Shown one piece after another: positions 18,596 through 27,220 of a stretch of 53,033 nucleotides of DNA. The notes below the pieces were generated by a model. It was not told the origin of the DNA. It saw only the letters and a list, made by a program, of their open reading frames with translations, and made no database searches. Source of the DNA: Myxococcales bacterium. Lineage in GTDB: Bacteria > Myxococcota_A > Polyangia > Polyangiales > Houyiibacteriaceae. A program made the translations under genes and the position numbers. Where the stretch lies: contig JAOTXX010000021.1 of NCBI GenBank assembly GCA_029862185.1, forward strand, positions 1 through 53,033, written 5' to 3'. The stretch's first letter is position 1, and each line of letters opens with the position of its first letter.

Positions 18596-18624
18596 TTGAG
18601 GGTGGTCGGCGCTAGAGCTATTGT
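18596..18624 (+). promoter_or_regulatory. Sigma70-like promoter close to the start codon at 18630
   Basis: TTGAGG (18596-18601) and TATTGT (18619-18624) are separated by 17 bases. The -10 box ends 5 bases before the ATG, so the predicted transcript begins at or next to the start codon and would have essentially no leader. No Shine-Dalgarno is visible. Confidence 0.5.
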
Positions 18625-18629
18625 CCGAC

Positions 18630-19175
18630 ATGAGCCGACGGTCAAAAAGCATCCATGCCAAAGCCCGTATCGCGCGAGGATGGTCCATCGGCTTTTATAT
18701 CGCCGGAGTGGCAGCCTTGGGCGCCGGGCTGCTCGTGGGCGGGATTGTCGCCGCGGCGACCGGGTCCGGCGCAGGTCTCGTCGTTGCCGCGGTGATCGCC
18801 GGTGGTGGTGTTGCAACCGGAGGCTTGAGTCTTTGGGAGAGCCGTCGCTTCGGCCAGCGCGCGAAGCGGCTCGCAAGCACGATTTCGGAGCAGCGCCTCT
18901 TTGCGTTGGCAGAGAAACAGGGCGGCACCTTACGCGTCATCGACGTTGCCAATGGACTGAGCGTCGTGAGCGCGGAGGCCGAAGCGCTTCTCGATCAACT
19001 CGTCGACGAAGTGCGCGTTTCGATGCGCGTGACCGACGAAGGCGAAATCCACTACGTCTTTCGGGAGATCGTCGATGCCCGCGGCCCGCGTGTCCGGGTG
19101 GAGGTCGCCGAGTCGGAAAGCCTCGCAGAAACCGAGTCCGTCGCGACCAAGAGCAAGAAGAACCTAACCGATTGA
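18630..19175 (+). CDS. Membrane protein with C-terminal soluble domain, function unknown
   Basis: The product is 181 residues from the ATG at 18630 (MSRRSKSIHAKARIARGWS). A basic N terminus is followed by two Gly/Ala-rich helices (FYIAGVAALGAGLLVGGIV and GLVVAAVIAGGGVATGG). The remaining part has a helix-turn-helix-like rhythm (AEKQGGTLRVIDVANGLSV; EALLDQLVDEVRV; EGEIHYVFREIV) reminiscent of the winged-helix domain in small membrane regulators of myxobacteria. A TTG three codons earlier is an alternative start. No clear family was recognised. Confidence 0.7.
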   Translation: MSRRSKSIHAKARIARGWSIGFYIAGVAALGAGLLVGGIVAAATGSGAGLVVAAVIAGGGVATGGLSLWESRRFGQRAKRLASTISEQRLFALAEKQGGTLRVIDVANGLSVVSAEAEALLDQLVDEVRVSMRVTDEGEIHYVFREIVDARGPRVRVEVAESESLAETESVATKSKKNLTD

Positions 19176-19231
19176 TATGACGAAGCTATTCGGCAGCAAG
19201 ACTTGCGTTTGAGGCTCTCCGGCCCGATGAT

Positions 19232-19260
19232 TTGCCGTCAGGGGTCACCTAGGCTACATA
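19232..19260 (+). promoter_or_regulatory. Weak promoter candidate for rpmE
   Basis: TTGCCG and TACATA are spaced by 17 bases, 34 bases before the rpmE ATG. The -10 match to consensus is poor, so this is only a candidate. Confidence 0.3.
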
Positions 19261-19294
19261 GGGCGGCCTCGCTTAGCGACGGAGCACGACAGCC

Positions 19295-19540
19295 ATGAAA
19301 TCCGACATCCATCCTGAATACCACACGCTCACCGTGCATTGCGCGTGCGGCGCCTCGTTCGAGATGCGCTCGACCATGAGCATCGAACAGGTGGACATCT
19401 GCTCGGAATGCCACCCGTTCTACACGGGCAAGCAGAAGCTGGTGGACACAGCCGGTCGCGTCGAGCGCTTCCGCAGGAAGTACGCGACAGCCGGTAAGAA
19501 CAAGGCCGAGGCGGCGCCCGAAGCGCCCGCTGACAACTAG
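19295..19540 (+). CDS. rpmE: 50S ribosomal protein L31, zinc-binding
   Basis: L31 bridges the subunits (B1). The 81-residue product begins [19 protein letters not shown] and has Cys16, Cys18, Cys36 and Cys39 (VHCACGAS and [15 protein letters not shown]), the zinc-binding type. An Ala/Glu/Pro-rich tail follows. It starts a typical run with YqhQ-like and RF1 genes, which follow on the same strand. Confidence 0.96.
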   Translation: MKSDIHPEYHTLTVHCACGASFEMRSTMSIEQVDICSECHPFYTGKQKLVDTAGRVERFRRKYATAGKNKAEAAPEAPADN

Positions 19541-19576
19541 GCGGCCTTGCCCCGCAAGGGCGCCATACTGGCCACG

Positions 19577-20590
19577 ATGGCCCAGCCCTACATCGGTGGG
19601 CAGGCGGTGATCGAAGGCGTGATGATGCGGGCTCCCGCGTGTCTGACGGTGGCTGTACGCCGGCCCGACGGAACGATTGCGCTTCGCGAAGGACCGTACC
19701 GTTCTACTTGGTCGAAGAAGCTGTGGAAGCTTCCGGGCTTTCGCGGCGTGGCGATGCTAGTCGAGTCGATGACCATGGGCTTCTCGGCGCTTCAGTTCTC
19801 GGCGGAGCAGCAAATGACCGAGGAGGAGCTCGCGCAAGACCAGGGCTCGGGGCGGCTGGCGGTGATCATTTCGACCGTGCTTGCGCTCGGACTCTTCGTG
19901 GCGCTGCCCCAATTTCTCGCGAGCTTGGCCGCGAAGGGGGCAGGCTGGGACTTGGGGCTGACCGACACCGCGTTTCACGTTCTGATCGGCGGGTTCAAGC
20001 TTCTGATTTTCATTGGTTACCTGTTCGCGATCAGTCGAATCCCGGACGTGCGGCGTCTGTTTCAGTATCACGGGGCGGAACACAAGACGATTCACGCGTA
20101 CGAGAAGAACCTGCCGCTGACGGTCGAGAACGTGCAGGCGCAAACCACGCTGCACCCACGCTGCGGCACGACATTCCTGGTCGTCGTCATCGTCGTGTCG
20201 ATTATTCTCGGCTCGCTTGCCGCGCCGCTGCTCATGCCCAACGTCGAAGGCTGGCTCGGTCAGGTCGCGCTGCTCCTGATTCGCATCGGGCTTCTGCCCA
20301 TCATCGCTGCCATCTCCTATGAATTCCAGCGCCTCAGTGCCCGGTTTTGCACGACCGGTTGGCGTCGGGTGGTGCTCTATCCCGGCTTTCTGTTTCAGAA
20401 GATCACCACTCGGCAGCCAAACGATGATCAAGTCGAGATCGCCATCGCCGCGATGGAAACCGCCGCCTGGCGCGAACGTATCCAAGACGCGGTGCCGCAC
20501 GATGAAGAGCCGATTGTCTTTGCGAGTTTCGCCCGCTTCAGGGAAGTATTGAGCGGGGACGGGTCCTTGGGCATCTCCCGCGCTGTCTAA
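19577..20590 (+). CDS. DUF1385 / YqhQ-like membrane protein
   Basis: The 337-residue product begins MAQPYIGGQAVIEGVMMRAP; the GGQAVIEGVMMR motif identifies the DUF1385 (YqhQ) family. About four helices follow, and a conserved loop, YHGAEHKTIHAYE, contains His residues that may bind a metal. The role of the family is not established. The frame is open back to 19547, but the ATG at 19577 gives the family-typical start. Its position between rpmE and prfA is shared by many bacteria. Confidence 0.9.
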   Translation: MAQPYIGGQAVIEGVMMRAPACLTVAVRRPDGTIALREGPYRSTWSKKLWKLPGFRGVAMLVESMTMGFSALQFSAEQQMTEEELAQDQGSGRLAVIISTVLALGLFVALPQFLASLAAKGAGWDLGLTDTAFHVLIGGFKLLIFIGYLFAISRIPDVRRLFQYHGAEHKTIHAYEKNLPLTVENVQAQTTLHPRCGTTFLVVVIVVSIILGSLAAPLLMPNVEGWLGQVALLLIRIGLLPIIAAISYEFQRLSARFCTTGWRRVVLYPGFLFQKITTRQPNDDQVEIAIAAMETAAWRERIQDAVPHDEEPIVFASFARFREVLSGDGSLGISRAV

Positions 20591-20592
20591 AC

Positions 20593-21666
20593 ATGCTTCC
20601 TACAGACAAGCTCGAGTCGCTGACGGCTCGCTACAGAGAGATCGAAGAGCTGCTCTGTCAGCCCAACGTGGTGTCCGACGCCAAGCGGTATACCGGGCTC
20701 ACCAAGGAGCGGGCAGAGCTCGAGGAAGTCGTGGAAGCGTACCGGCGTTACTGCCAAGTCGCCGAGGACCTCGCAGGTCACAAAGAAGCACTTTCCGATT
20801 CTGATCTTCGCGAGCTCGCGGCTGACGAGATTCCCGCGCTCGAAGACGAATGCGGACAGCTCGAAGCGGCGATCAACGTCTTGCTACTGCCCAAGGATCC
20901 AAACGACCAGCGCGACACCATTCTCGAGATTCGCAGCGGCACGGGCGGCGAGGAGGCGGCTCTCTTCGCCGCGGACCTGTTCCGCATGTATTCGCGATAC
21001 GCGGAAACACAGGGCTGGAAGGTCGAGGTCATGTCGATGAGCGAAGCGTCTGCCGGCGGTCTCAAGGAAGTCATCGCCACCGTCTCCGGCGACAACGTCT
21101 ACTCCCGTCTTCGATTCGAAGGAGGCGTGCACCGGGTTCAGCGAATTCCGGCAACCGAATCCCAGGGGCGCATCCACACATCGACGGCGACCGTCGCGGT
21201 TCTCCCTGAGGTCGATGACGTCGATGAGGTCAAAATCGACCCGAAAGACCTCGAGATCAGCGCGACCGCTGCGGGCGGTCCGGGCGGCCAGCACGTGAAC
21301 CGGACGCTCTCGGCCGTGCAGATTAAGCACATTCCGAGCGGCATCATGGTGCGCTCCGAGCAGCAGCGGTCACAGCATCAAAACAAGGCCAAGGCGCTAC
21401 AAATTCTGTCGGCCAAGCTCCTGGAGATCGAGCGCGAAGCGCAGGCGAGCGCGGTCAGCTCCGAGCGTCGAAGCATGGTCGGTTCAGGCGAACGCTCGGA
21501 AAAGATTCGAACCTACAACTACCCGCAAAACCGAATTACCGACCACCGCATTCAACTAACGCTGCACAACCTCGACCAGGTGCTCCAGGGCGATCTCCAA
21601 GGCCTTCTCACGTCACTTCGAAGCCATCATCAGGCGGAGCTCATGCGGCAGCAGTCAGAATACTGA
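20593..21666 (+). CDS. prfA: Peptide chain release factor 1
   Basis: RF1 recognises UAA and UAG and triggers peptide release. The 357-residue product has the PxT-type recognition region (PATESQGRIHTSTATVAVLP) and the GGQ motif in TAAGGPGGQHVNRTLSAV, which reaches the peptidyl-transferase centre. It starts 2 bases after the YqhQ-like gene. The methyltransferase gene prmC, often next, is absent. Confidence 0.98.
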   Translation: MLPTDKLESLTARYREIEELLCQPNVVSDAKRYTGLTKERAELEEVVEAYRRYCQVAEDLAGHKEALSDSDLRELAADEIPALEDECGQLEAAINVLLLPKDPNDQRDTILEIRSGTGGEEAALFAADLFRMYSRYAETQGWKVEVMSMSEASAGGLKEVIATVSGDNVYSRLRFEGGVHRVQRIPATESQGRIHTSTATVAVLPEVDDVDEVKIDPKDLEISATAAGGPGGQHVNRTLSAVQIKHIPSGIMVRSEQQRSQHQNKAKALQILSAKLLEIEREAQASAVSSERRSMVGSGERSEKIRTYNYPQNRITDHRIQLTLHNLDQVLQGDLQGLLTSLRSHHQAELMRQQSEY

Positions 21667-21735
21667 GAACCTACACGCTAAACGGGGGCAGATAAGCACC
21701 CGGAACCAGGCCTGGTCCGTAGGGAGAGCGTGTCC

Positions 21736-22392
21736 TTACGGGATTAGCTTCTCTTGTTTGAGCTTCTGGGCGACCGCTTCGGTCATCGATTCGCGGGCAT
21801 CGGCGATGGACGTTGGGTCCACGGTTGCCGATTGGCCCGTCCAGACCAGACCATCGGTGGCCAATGAATAAAGGTTTGTTTCCACCCGGATCGTCGTGCT
21901 GGTTTCGAAGTAGCCCGGCTCGTGCACCTTCGCGTAGGTGGTGCCGTAGAAGCCGTAAAATCCGTATCCATACAAACCGCCCCCTCCGGCGTAGTACCTC
22001 GTTTGCGGGTTGTTGTACGCCGATGCCGGGGTGTACTGCTGCTCCTTATCGACGGCGAGGAGGCGCGTGATGAGCACGCCGTCATAGCCGCCCGCTTGCA
22101 CCGCGCTGCGGATCTCGTCTTCGGTCAGCTGCTCGCTCTTCGGCAAGTGGCCCCAACTCGCCTCGGCCGAACCCCCCTGCCCGTTGATCGCCTTGGCGAA
22201 GGCATCCTCGAAGGCCTGACGGCTCTCCTGGTTCTGAGCGACCCCGATGACGAACAGCTTTTTGAAGACCGTTTGTTCGTAGCCTGGGTTTCGATAGCTC
22301 TGGGAGATGTTGGTCGTCGTCTTGCTGCATGCGGCAAGCAGGCAGAGGGCCACGGCGAATAGGAACAGCTTGGGGAGTTGCGCAGAAGTCAC
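21736..22392 (-). CDS. Lipoprotein of unknown function
   Basis: The 218-residue protein begins with GTG at 22392 (MTSAQLPKLFLFAVALCLLA) and has a lipobox ending LAAC. The frame is open to an ATG at 22458, but that adds a polar stretch before the signal peptide. A Tyr/Gly-rich loop (GGGGLYGYGFYGFYG) lies mid-protein between predicted beta-rich segments. The fold pattern, including FKKLFVIGVA near the start and repeated strands, hints at DUF4136-type envelope lipoproteins, but this is weak. Likely outer membrane or periplasmic. Confidence 0.7.
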   Translation of the reverse strand: MTSAQLPKLFLFAVALCLLAACSKTTTNISQSYRNPGYEQTVFKKLFVIGVAQNQESRQAFEDAFAKAINGQGGSAEASWGHLPKSEQLTEDEIRSAVQAGGYDGVLITRLLAVDKEQQYTPASAYNNPQTRYYAGGGGLYGYGFYGFYGTTYAKVHEPGYFETSTTIRVETNLYSLATDGLVWTGQSATVDPTSIADARESMTEAVAQKLKQEKLIP

Positions 22393-22539
22393 GCGGCGAG
22401 CGTACGGCAGTCGCTGCGTCGGTGCCACCACGTAAAGCCGACGCTGCGCATTGCTCACCTGGCCCGGCGCCCAAGCAAGCGAATCCTGCCAGGTGGCGGA
22501 GCCCCGTGGACGACGCTGCGCGTCGGCTTTGCGGGGGGC

Positions 22540-23163
22540 TCAGTCGTTGCCGTTGGTGCCGAGGTGGCCGAGGCGGTCTTGTTTGGTCTTCAGGTAGTCC
22601 CGGTTGTGCTCGTGGCTCTCGACTTCGTGGGGCTCGCGGCGCGTCACGCGAATGCCGTCGCTTTCGAGGCCCTCTACCTTGCGAGGGTTGTTCGTCATCA
22701 ACGCGACGGAGCGAACGCCGAGGTCGCGCAGCATGTCGGCAGCGACATGGTAGCCCCGCTGGTCCTCCTCGAAGCCGAGCGCGAGGTTGGCATCCACGGT
22801 GTCGAGCCCTTCGTCTTGTTTCGCGTATGCGCGAATCTTGTTTCCGAGGCCGATGCCGCGTCCCTCTTGCCGAAGGTAGAGGATCGCACCGGTGCCAGCG
22901 GTCTGAATGCGTTCCAGTGCCAAGTCGAGCTGATCGCGGCAGTCGCAGCGAAGGGAGTGAAGCGCTTCTCCGGTCAGGCACTCGCTATGGACTCGAATCA
23001 GCAGGTCTTCGGCCCCCTCGACCTCGCCGGCAATCACGGCCAGGTGTTCCTTGTCCCCGTCGAGCTCGCGGTACACGACCAGGCGGAACGGCCCGAAACG
23101 CGTGGGCATCTCTGCCTCGGCATACCGCTCGACGGTGGGTTCGTGTTTGCTTGCTTCACTCAT
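22540..23163 (-). CDS. ribA: GTP cyclohydrolase II
   Basis: The enzyme opens GTP in the first step of riboflavin synthesis. The 207-residue product has the zinc site HSECLTGEALHSLRCDCRDQ, the catalytic region LRQEGRGIGLGNKIRAY and the substrate-binding segment ALMTNNPRKVEGL. The ATG at 23163 (MSEASKHEPT) is chosen over the frame opening at 23244. It is a stand-alone RibA without the ribB domain, and no FMN riboswitch was seen upstream. It lies 46 bases downstream of the Lon-N gene on the same strand. Confidence 0.95.
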   Translation of the reverse strand: MSEASKHEPTVERYAEAEMPTRFGPFRLVVYRELDGDKEHLAVIAGEVEGAEDLLIRVHSECLTGEALHSLRCDCRDQLDLALERIQTAGTGAILYLRQEGRGIGLGNKIRAYAKQDEGLDTVDANLALGFEEDQRGYHVAADMLRDLGVRSVALMTNNPRKVEGLESDGIRVTRREPHEVESHEHNRDYLKTKQDRLGHLGTNGND

Positions 23164-23209
23164 GCTGAGAAGGCTCGGTACCACAGGCAAGGGATGGGTT
23201 CCATCCGAG

Positions 23210-23872
23210 CTAGGACGGCACATGTGCATCCGATAGCTGCGCAAGCAGCGAAGCGACCGATTCGGTGACGAGGTCCACGCGTTCTTTTACGTCGCTGCTC
23301 TCGAGAATTCGTTGACGCTCTTCTGGACTCACGACGAGCTGATCAGCGACCACATCGGCTGCGCGTGCCGGAGTCAACTCGGCCGAGACTTGCAGGGCAA
23401 AATCCGGCTGCCTTTCGCGAACCTTGGCCGCAACGCGGGTTGCGCAGGCCATCATGGCGAGCACGTCCGAAGACGTTGCCCTGCCCGAATCCTCGATCGG
23501 AACTGCACGGGCGCAGCGATAGGCATGATCTTGGTTTGGAAGCTCGTAGAGCCGAACTCGGTTGAGGCCGTGCAGAATCACGTCGTGCGTGCCGTCCGGC
23601 CGGGCCTGGTGTGCGACGATGCGGCCCGCGCCAGCGATTTCATGGATCGCTGGATTCTCGTCGTAGTGATCCTCCCAACCCGGGGCGAGCAACGCGACCG
23701 CCATTGCGGTGCAGCCGCTTTCCAGACAGACCTCGATCATCTCGGTGTAGCGCGGCTCGAAGAAATGTAGCGGCAGTGCGGTCCCGGGAAAGAAGACGAC
23801 GCGCGGCAGAGGAAACACCGGAAGCCTGGCCAGCTCCTCAGCCGACAACGGAGTGCTCGGTTGCCAATCCAT
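23210..23872 (-). CDS. Lon substrate-binding domain protein
   Basis: The 220-residue protein consists of the N-terminal domain of Lon protease alone, starting MDWQPSTPLSAEELARLPVFP. LPVFPLPRVVFFPGTALPLHFFEPRY is the family signature. It lacks the ATPase and protease domains, so it is not a protease. Such stand-alone Lon-N proteins may bind substrates or act as adaptors, but their role is not settled. The ATG at 23872 is preferred over the open frame from 23992. It lies between the MerR and ribA genes on the same strand. Confidence 0.9.
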   Translation of the reverse strand: MDWQPSTPLSAEELARLPVFPLPRVVFFPGTALPLHFFEPRYTEMIEVCLESGCTAMAVALLAPGWEDHYDENPAIHEIAGAGRIVAHQARPDGTHDVILHGLNRVRLYELPNQDHAYRCARAVPIEDSGRATSSDVLAMMACATRVAAKVRERQPDFALQVSAELTPARAADVVADQLVVSPEERQRILESSDVKERVDLVTESVASLLAQLSDAHVPS

Positions 23873-23883
23873 CGGAGCCTCTC

Positions 23884-24393
23884 TCAGGACTCGTGCCAGA
23901 GTACCTGCAGCGCCCTCGGCAACTCTGGGCTGCTGAGCACGTCGCAGTTTTCGCACGCGAGCGGGAAGTTGCCCTCGTCGCAGGACTGGCACTCTGTCAG
24001 CACGGACACCATCGCAGTCAGCTCCTCTCGCAGCTTCCGGAGCTTTGCAATCTTCTGTTGCATGGTGTCGATTTGCTCGGTCAACACGTGGGACATCCGT
24101 TGGCTGGCTTCTTCAGGGCAGGTACAGTCGGACTTGAGGCAAAACAGATCTTTGATGTTCTGCAGCGACAAGCCGGCCTCGCGGAGGTCTAGGGCCAGTT
24201 GCAGTTTCAGCAACTCGCTCCCCGAAAAGAGGCGGTGACCGCAGGCGCTACGGCGCTCCGGCTCGATCAAGCCTTCCTGCTCATAGAAACGCACCGTTCG
24301 AAGCGTGCTCTGGCTGAGCCGCGCCATATCCCCGGTCGTGAGCAGGTCGCCACACGTGGGTTGCTCCAGTACTGGTGCTTGTGAATCGGTCAC
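23884..24393 (-). CDS. MerR-family transcriptional regulator, Cys-rich
   Basis: The 169-residue protein starts with GTG at 24393. The winged-helix domain (LLTTGDMARLSQSTLRTVRF, YEQEGLIEPERR) is followed by a dimer helix (LTEQIDTMQQKIAKLRKLREE). The signalling part has many cysteines: CLKSDCTCPEE between the DNA-binding domain and the helix, and CQSC with ACENCD near the C terminus. Metal-responsive members use similar cysteines. The partner gene is not obvious; the regulator precedes the Lon-N and ribA genes on the same strand. Confidence 0.9.
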   Translation of the reverse strand: MTDSQAPVLEQPTCGDLLTTGDMARLSQSTLRTVRFYEQEGLIEPERRSACGHRLFSGSELLKLQLALDLREAGLSLQNIKDLFCLKSDCTCPEEASQRMSHVLTEQIDTMQQKIAKLRKLREELTAMVSVLTECQSCDEGNFPLACENCDVLSSPELPRALQVLWHES

Positions 24394-24459
24394 TTGGAGA
24401 GCTCAAAAACGCGTGTGTTTCCAGGAGCTTGAGCAAATATGGAGGCCGACCGGTTCATG

Positions 24460-24975
24460 TCAAGGCTTCGGTCCCATGCCAGCGGGATTATTCAGCAAAC
24501 CCAGATATGCCTGCTCGATCGCTTCGAAACGCACTGTGAACGTGTAGTAGTCGCGATCACGAACGTCGCCGTACACCTCGAGTGCCTTCTTGCTCCGAAG
24601 CTGATCCTCGGGAGCGGTCTTCAGCTGGGCGCCCCAGTCGGGCACGTCTTGACCCAGCAGCACTTCGAGCGCGATCCCGATCGGATTGAAGGCCAAGGAG
24701 CAACGCTCGAAACCCAGGCGCCAGCCGGTGTAGTCGTCCGCGTCGGTGACCCAGTGACCGTCGTCGAAGTGACGGCGGAGGAGCTCGCCGAAGTAGGCGC
24801 CGCTCATCGGGGCGAGCAAGGAGACGATCTCGTCACGCGGGGAGTCGAGAAGCTCCGCATGGTGGTCCAGAATCGGGAGCGTGTCCTGAGTCATGTCGAG
24901 AACGATTCCCGTGGCGTTCTTGACCGAGGTCACGCAGGCCACGGTGAGGTCTCGCACAGCGTCGGTGGTTTCCAT
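24460..24975 (-). CDS. Conserved protein of unknown function
   Basis: The 171-residue product begins METTDAVRDLTVACVTSVKN. A GTG one codon earlier (24978) is possible. It has no signal peptide, membrane helix or recognised motif; it is mixed alpha/beta and acidic, with a conserved-looking WRLGFERCSLAFNPIG. It is transcribed divergently from the gene at 25130. No function is proposed. Confidence 0.65.
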   Translation of the reverse strand: METTDAVRDLTVACVTSVKNATGIVLDMTQDTLPILDHHAELLDSPRDEIVSLLAPMSGAYFGELLRRHFDDGHWVTDADDYTGWRLGFERCSLAFNPIGIALEVLLGQDVPDWGAQLKTAPEDQLRSKKALEVYGDVRDRDYYTFTVRFEAIEQAYLGLLNNPAGMGPKP

Positions 24976-25129
24976 CACAGCCCCACAATAGCCTGCTTCG
25001 GTGAGCTGGCCATCGGTCGGTGAATGGGTTAGGCCGGAGGTCGGATCTCCGTTGACTCACCACCCCTACGCCGGCCCTTCCTCGGACGCTGGGCCAGCCT
25101 CCTATCTTGGGCCTTCGGGCCGCACCCGA

Positions 25130-26440
25130 ATGGAGCGGGTTCGTGTGTTCCGACAGGACCGCGAGCCCATCGAAGTCGAGGTCTATCGAGTCGTCAACGT
25201 AGCCGAAAACCCTGAGCTTCGTGAGTCGGCTCTTCGGGGCACGCTGCACAGGCTCGACGACGGCGAGGTCATCGATGTGCCGTTCATCTACCATGACCCT
25301 GACGCGCATCGGTTCGTGCTCGTGATTCCTCACGCGGCGCGAGGCAGAGAGCTTTCGGAGCGGGCGAAGCTTCTGGACTCGTTGATGAAGGAGCACGAGG
25401 AAGACGTACCCGACTACGTCCGGCACTTCGTGATCGTCTTTGGGCGCCACGGCCTCGACCGATATCTCGAAGACCTGCAGACGACGGAGGTCGAGCTCAC
25501 GGAGCTCGAGCCACTGGATCGACCTCCCTTGGTTGCGAGTCAATACCCGCGACCTGCGACCTTGCTGCCGCCCGCGGAGTTCTGGGCTCGTGCTTCCGCC
25601 GAGCTGGCTCTGCTGATCGACGACGAAGAGCTTTGGATCTTCGTCCAACTGGGGGCGGGCGAGCACGATGCGTTCGCGGAGGACAGCAGCGATCTCCTCA
25701 TTCAGCTCAAAACGGTCCATCAGTTGGCGATCGGCATCCTCTTGCTGACGGACCGCCAAACCAATGCCGTTCGTCGCGCGTATCTCAATCCTCAGCGCTC
25801 TGCAGACGAACGAATCCTAGAGCTGCTACGACGCGATTTTCACGCAACGGTCGTTGCCTACAGCGACCATCGGGTGCTGCTTCGTTCGTTTCGGCTCGAG
25901 GCGCCCCGAGCCGCGAACGCCAAGATGATCCTCGATCGCAGCGAGCTCGCTCCCCAAGCGCTGCCTGGTCGCTGGGAAGAGGCTGTCGAGGCATGCCGAC
26001 TGACACCGCCCGCAACCGGACAGGTCGACCATCCGTTTGTGCTCGAGGACGTTGCGTCGAACGCGGCGGAGGCGCTCGGACGATTGGAGCGACTCCAGGC
26101 CTGGACCAGCCCGAAGAAGGTCGACGAAGCGCTCCTCGTCATCAGCGTCCCGAGGCCGGTGTTCGAGCTGTCGAGGCGCAGGCTGGTTTCCGATGCGCTT
26201 CGGTTCGGCTTGGCGATGTCCAACGAGCTCCTACCTCAGGCGGTCCGGTTCGGTTTGGCTCCAGACGCCCAGCAGCTGGCGGCCGTGCTGGAGCAGAACT
26301 TCGAGCAAACCCTGTCCGCCCCGTCCGTACACGGCCTCTCCGATTCGCAGATTCAGGCTAATCGCAACGCTCTTGCGCGGCTCCGCCAGATCCACGGTAC
26401 TTCGACCGCACCCGGGCTATCGTGTAACATGGAACATTAG
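25130..26440 (+). CDS. Large protein of unknown function
   Basis: The 436-residue product starts MERVRVFRQDREPIEVEVYR. It has no signal peptide or membrane helix. The N-terminal region (VYRVVNVAENPELRESAL, FIYHDPDAHRFVLVIPHA) looks beta-rich with Cys-free compact structure; the C-terminal half is helical and Leu/Ala/Gln-rich. The sequence includes no motif I recognise. The frame is open to 25001, but the first 43 codons look non-coding (Pro/Ser/Gly-rich). It lies 20 bases before the phosphoesterase gene and may be co-transcribed. Confidence 0.6.
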   Translation: MERVRVFRQDREPIEVEVYRVVNVAENPELRESALRGTLHRLDDGEVIDVPFIYHDPDAHRFVLVIPHAARGRELSERAKLLDSLMKEHEEDVPDYVRHFVIVFGRHGLDRYLEDLQTTEVELTELEPLDRPPLVASQYPRPATLLPPAEFWARASAELALLIDDEELWIFVQLGAGEHDAFAEDSSDLLIQLKTVHQLAIGILLLTDRQTNAVRRAYLNPQRSADERILELLRRDFHATVVAYSDHRVLLRSFRLEAPRAANAKMILDRSELAPQALPGRWEEAVEACRLTPPATGQVDHPFVLEDVASNAAEALGRLERLQAWTSPKKVDEALLVISVPRPVFELSRRRLVSDALRFGLAMSNELLPQAVRFGLAPDAQQLAAVLEQNFEQTLSAPSVHGLSDSQIQANRNALARLRQIHGTSTAPGLSCNMEH

Positions 26441-26460
26441 GGACCTCTGACGAACCAACC

Positions 26461-27198
26461 ATGCGGCTCGGCATATTTAGCGACGTACACGCGAATCTCG
26501 AAGCCATGTCCTCCGTCATGGAGGCCTACGGCACCGAGGATATCGACATTTATTACTGCTTGGGCGATGTCGTCGGCTATGGCGGGAGCCCGAATGAGTG
26601 CGCGGACATCGTGCGCGACGTGGCCGAGGTCACCATCCTCGGAAACCATGACGCCGCGGTCGCTGGCCGAATGGACTACTCGTACTACTACGAGGCTGCC
26701 CGCCAGGCGCTGGACCTGCACGCCCGCTCGCTGACGCCACAGAACATGGCCTGGCTCAAACAGCTTCCTTACAAGCACGTCGTGGAAGGGACCGGCGTGG
26801 ACTTGTGCCATGGCTCCCCGGTGCGTCTCGAGGAGTTCGAGTACATCTTTGCACCCGACCAGGCTGCCGAGTGTCTTCCCATTTGGGATGAGCTGGGCCA
26901 CATCACGTTCATCGGGCACTCGCATCTCTGCAAGGTGTTCGCACTTCGACCCGGCGACGTGCAGGAGTTGCCGCCCGAGGATTTCACACTCGAGGACGGT
27001 ATCAAGTACATCGTCAGCGTAGGCTCCGTCGGCCAGCCCCGTGACTACGACAACCGCGCAAGCTACACGGTGTACGACAGCGACACGCGCTCGTTTCATT
27101 TCAAGCGCATCGAATATGACATCGAAGGCGCCGCTTCGAAAATCTTCGGCGCCAAGCTAGAGCGCAACTTCGGGCAACGACTCTTCATAGGCGTCTAG
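26461..27198 (+). CDS. Metallophosphoesterase
   Basis: The 245-residue protein has the full two-metal calcineurin-like motif set: FSDVHAN (Asp8, His10), GDVVGYG, GNHD (Asn62, His63), CHGSP (His117) and GHSH (His153, His155). The fold and length match small cytosolic phosphodiesterases of the YfcE/MJ0936 type, some of which act on cyclic nucleotides or nucleotide diphosphates. The substrate is unknown. It follows the large unknown protein gene by 20 bases. Confidence 0.9.
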   Translation: MRLGIFSDVHANLEAMSSVMEAYGTEDIDIYYCLGDVVGYGGSPNECADIVRDVAEVTILGNHDAAVAGRMDYSYYYEAARQALDLHARSLTPQNMAWLKQLPYKHVVEGTGVDLCHGSPVRLEEFEYIFAPDQAAECLPIWDELGHITFIGHSHLCKVFALRPGDVQELPPEDFTLEDGIKYIVSVGSVGQPRDYDNRASYTVYDSDTRSFHFKRIEYDIEGAASKIFGAKLERNFGQRLFIGV

Positions 27199-27220
27199 TC
27201 GTCGCCCCTCGAGCCATCTC

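Noticed and set aside
21700-21720. Palindrome ACCAGGCCTGGT between prfA and the lipoprotein gene as a terminator
   Set aside because: The 12-base palindrome has no loop and no T-tract; a weak extension to CGG and CCG is interrupted by a bulge. It could be an operator or chance.
23164-23209. FMN riboswitch upstream of ribA
   Set aside because: Only 46 bases separate ribA from the Lon-N gene and there is no conserved FMN-aptamer pattern.
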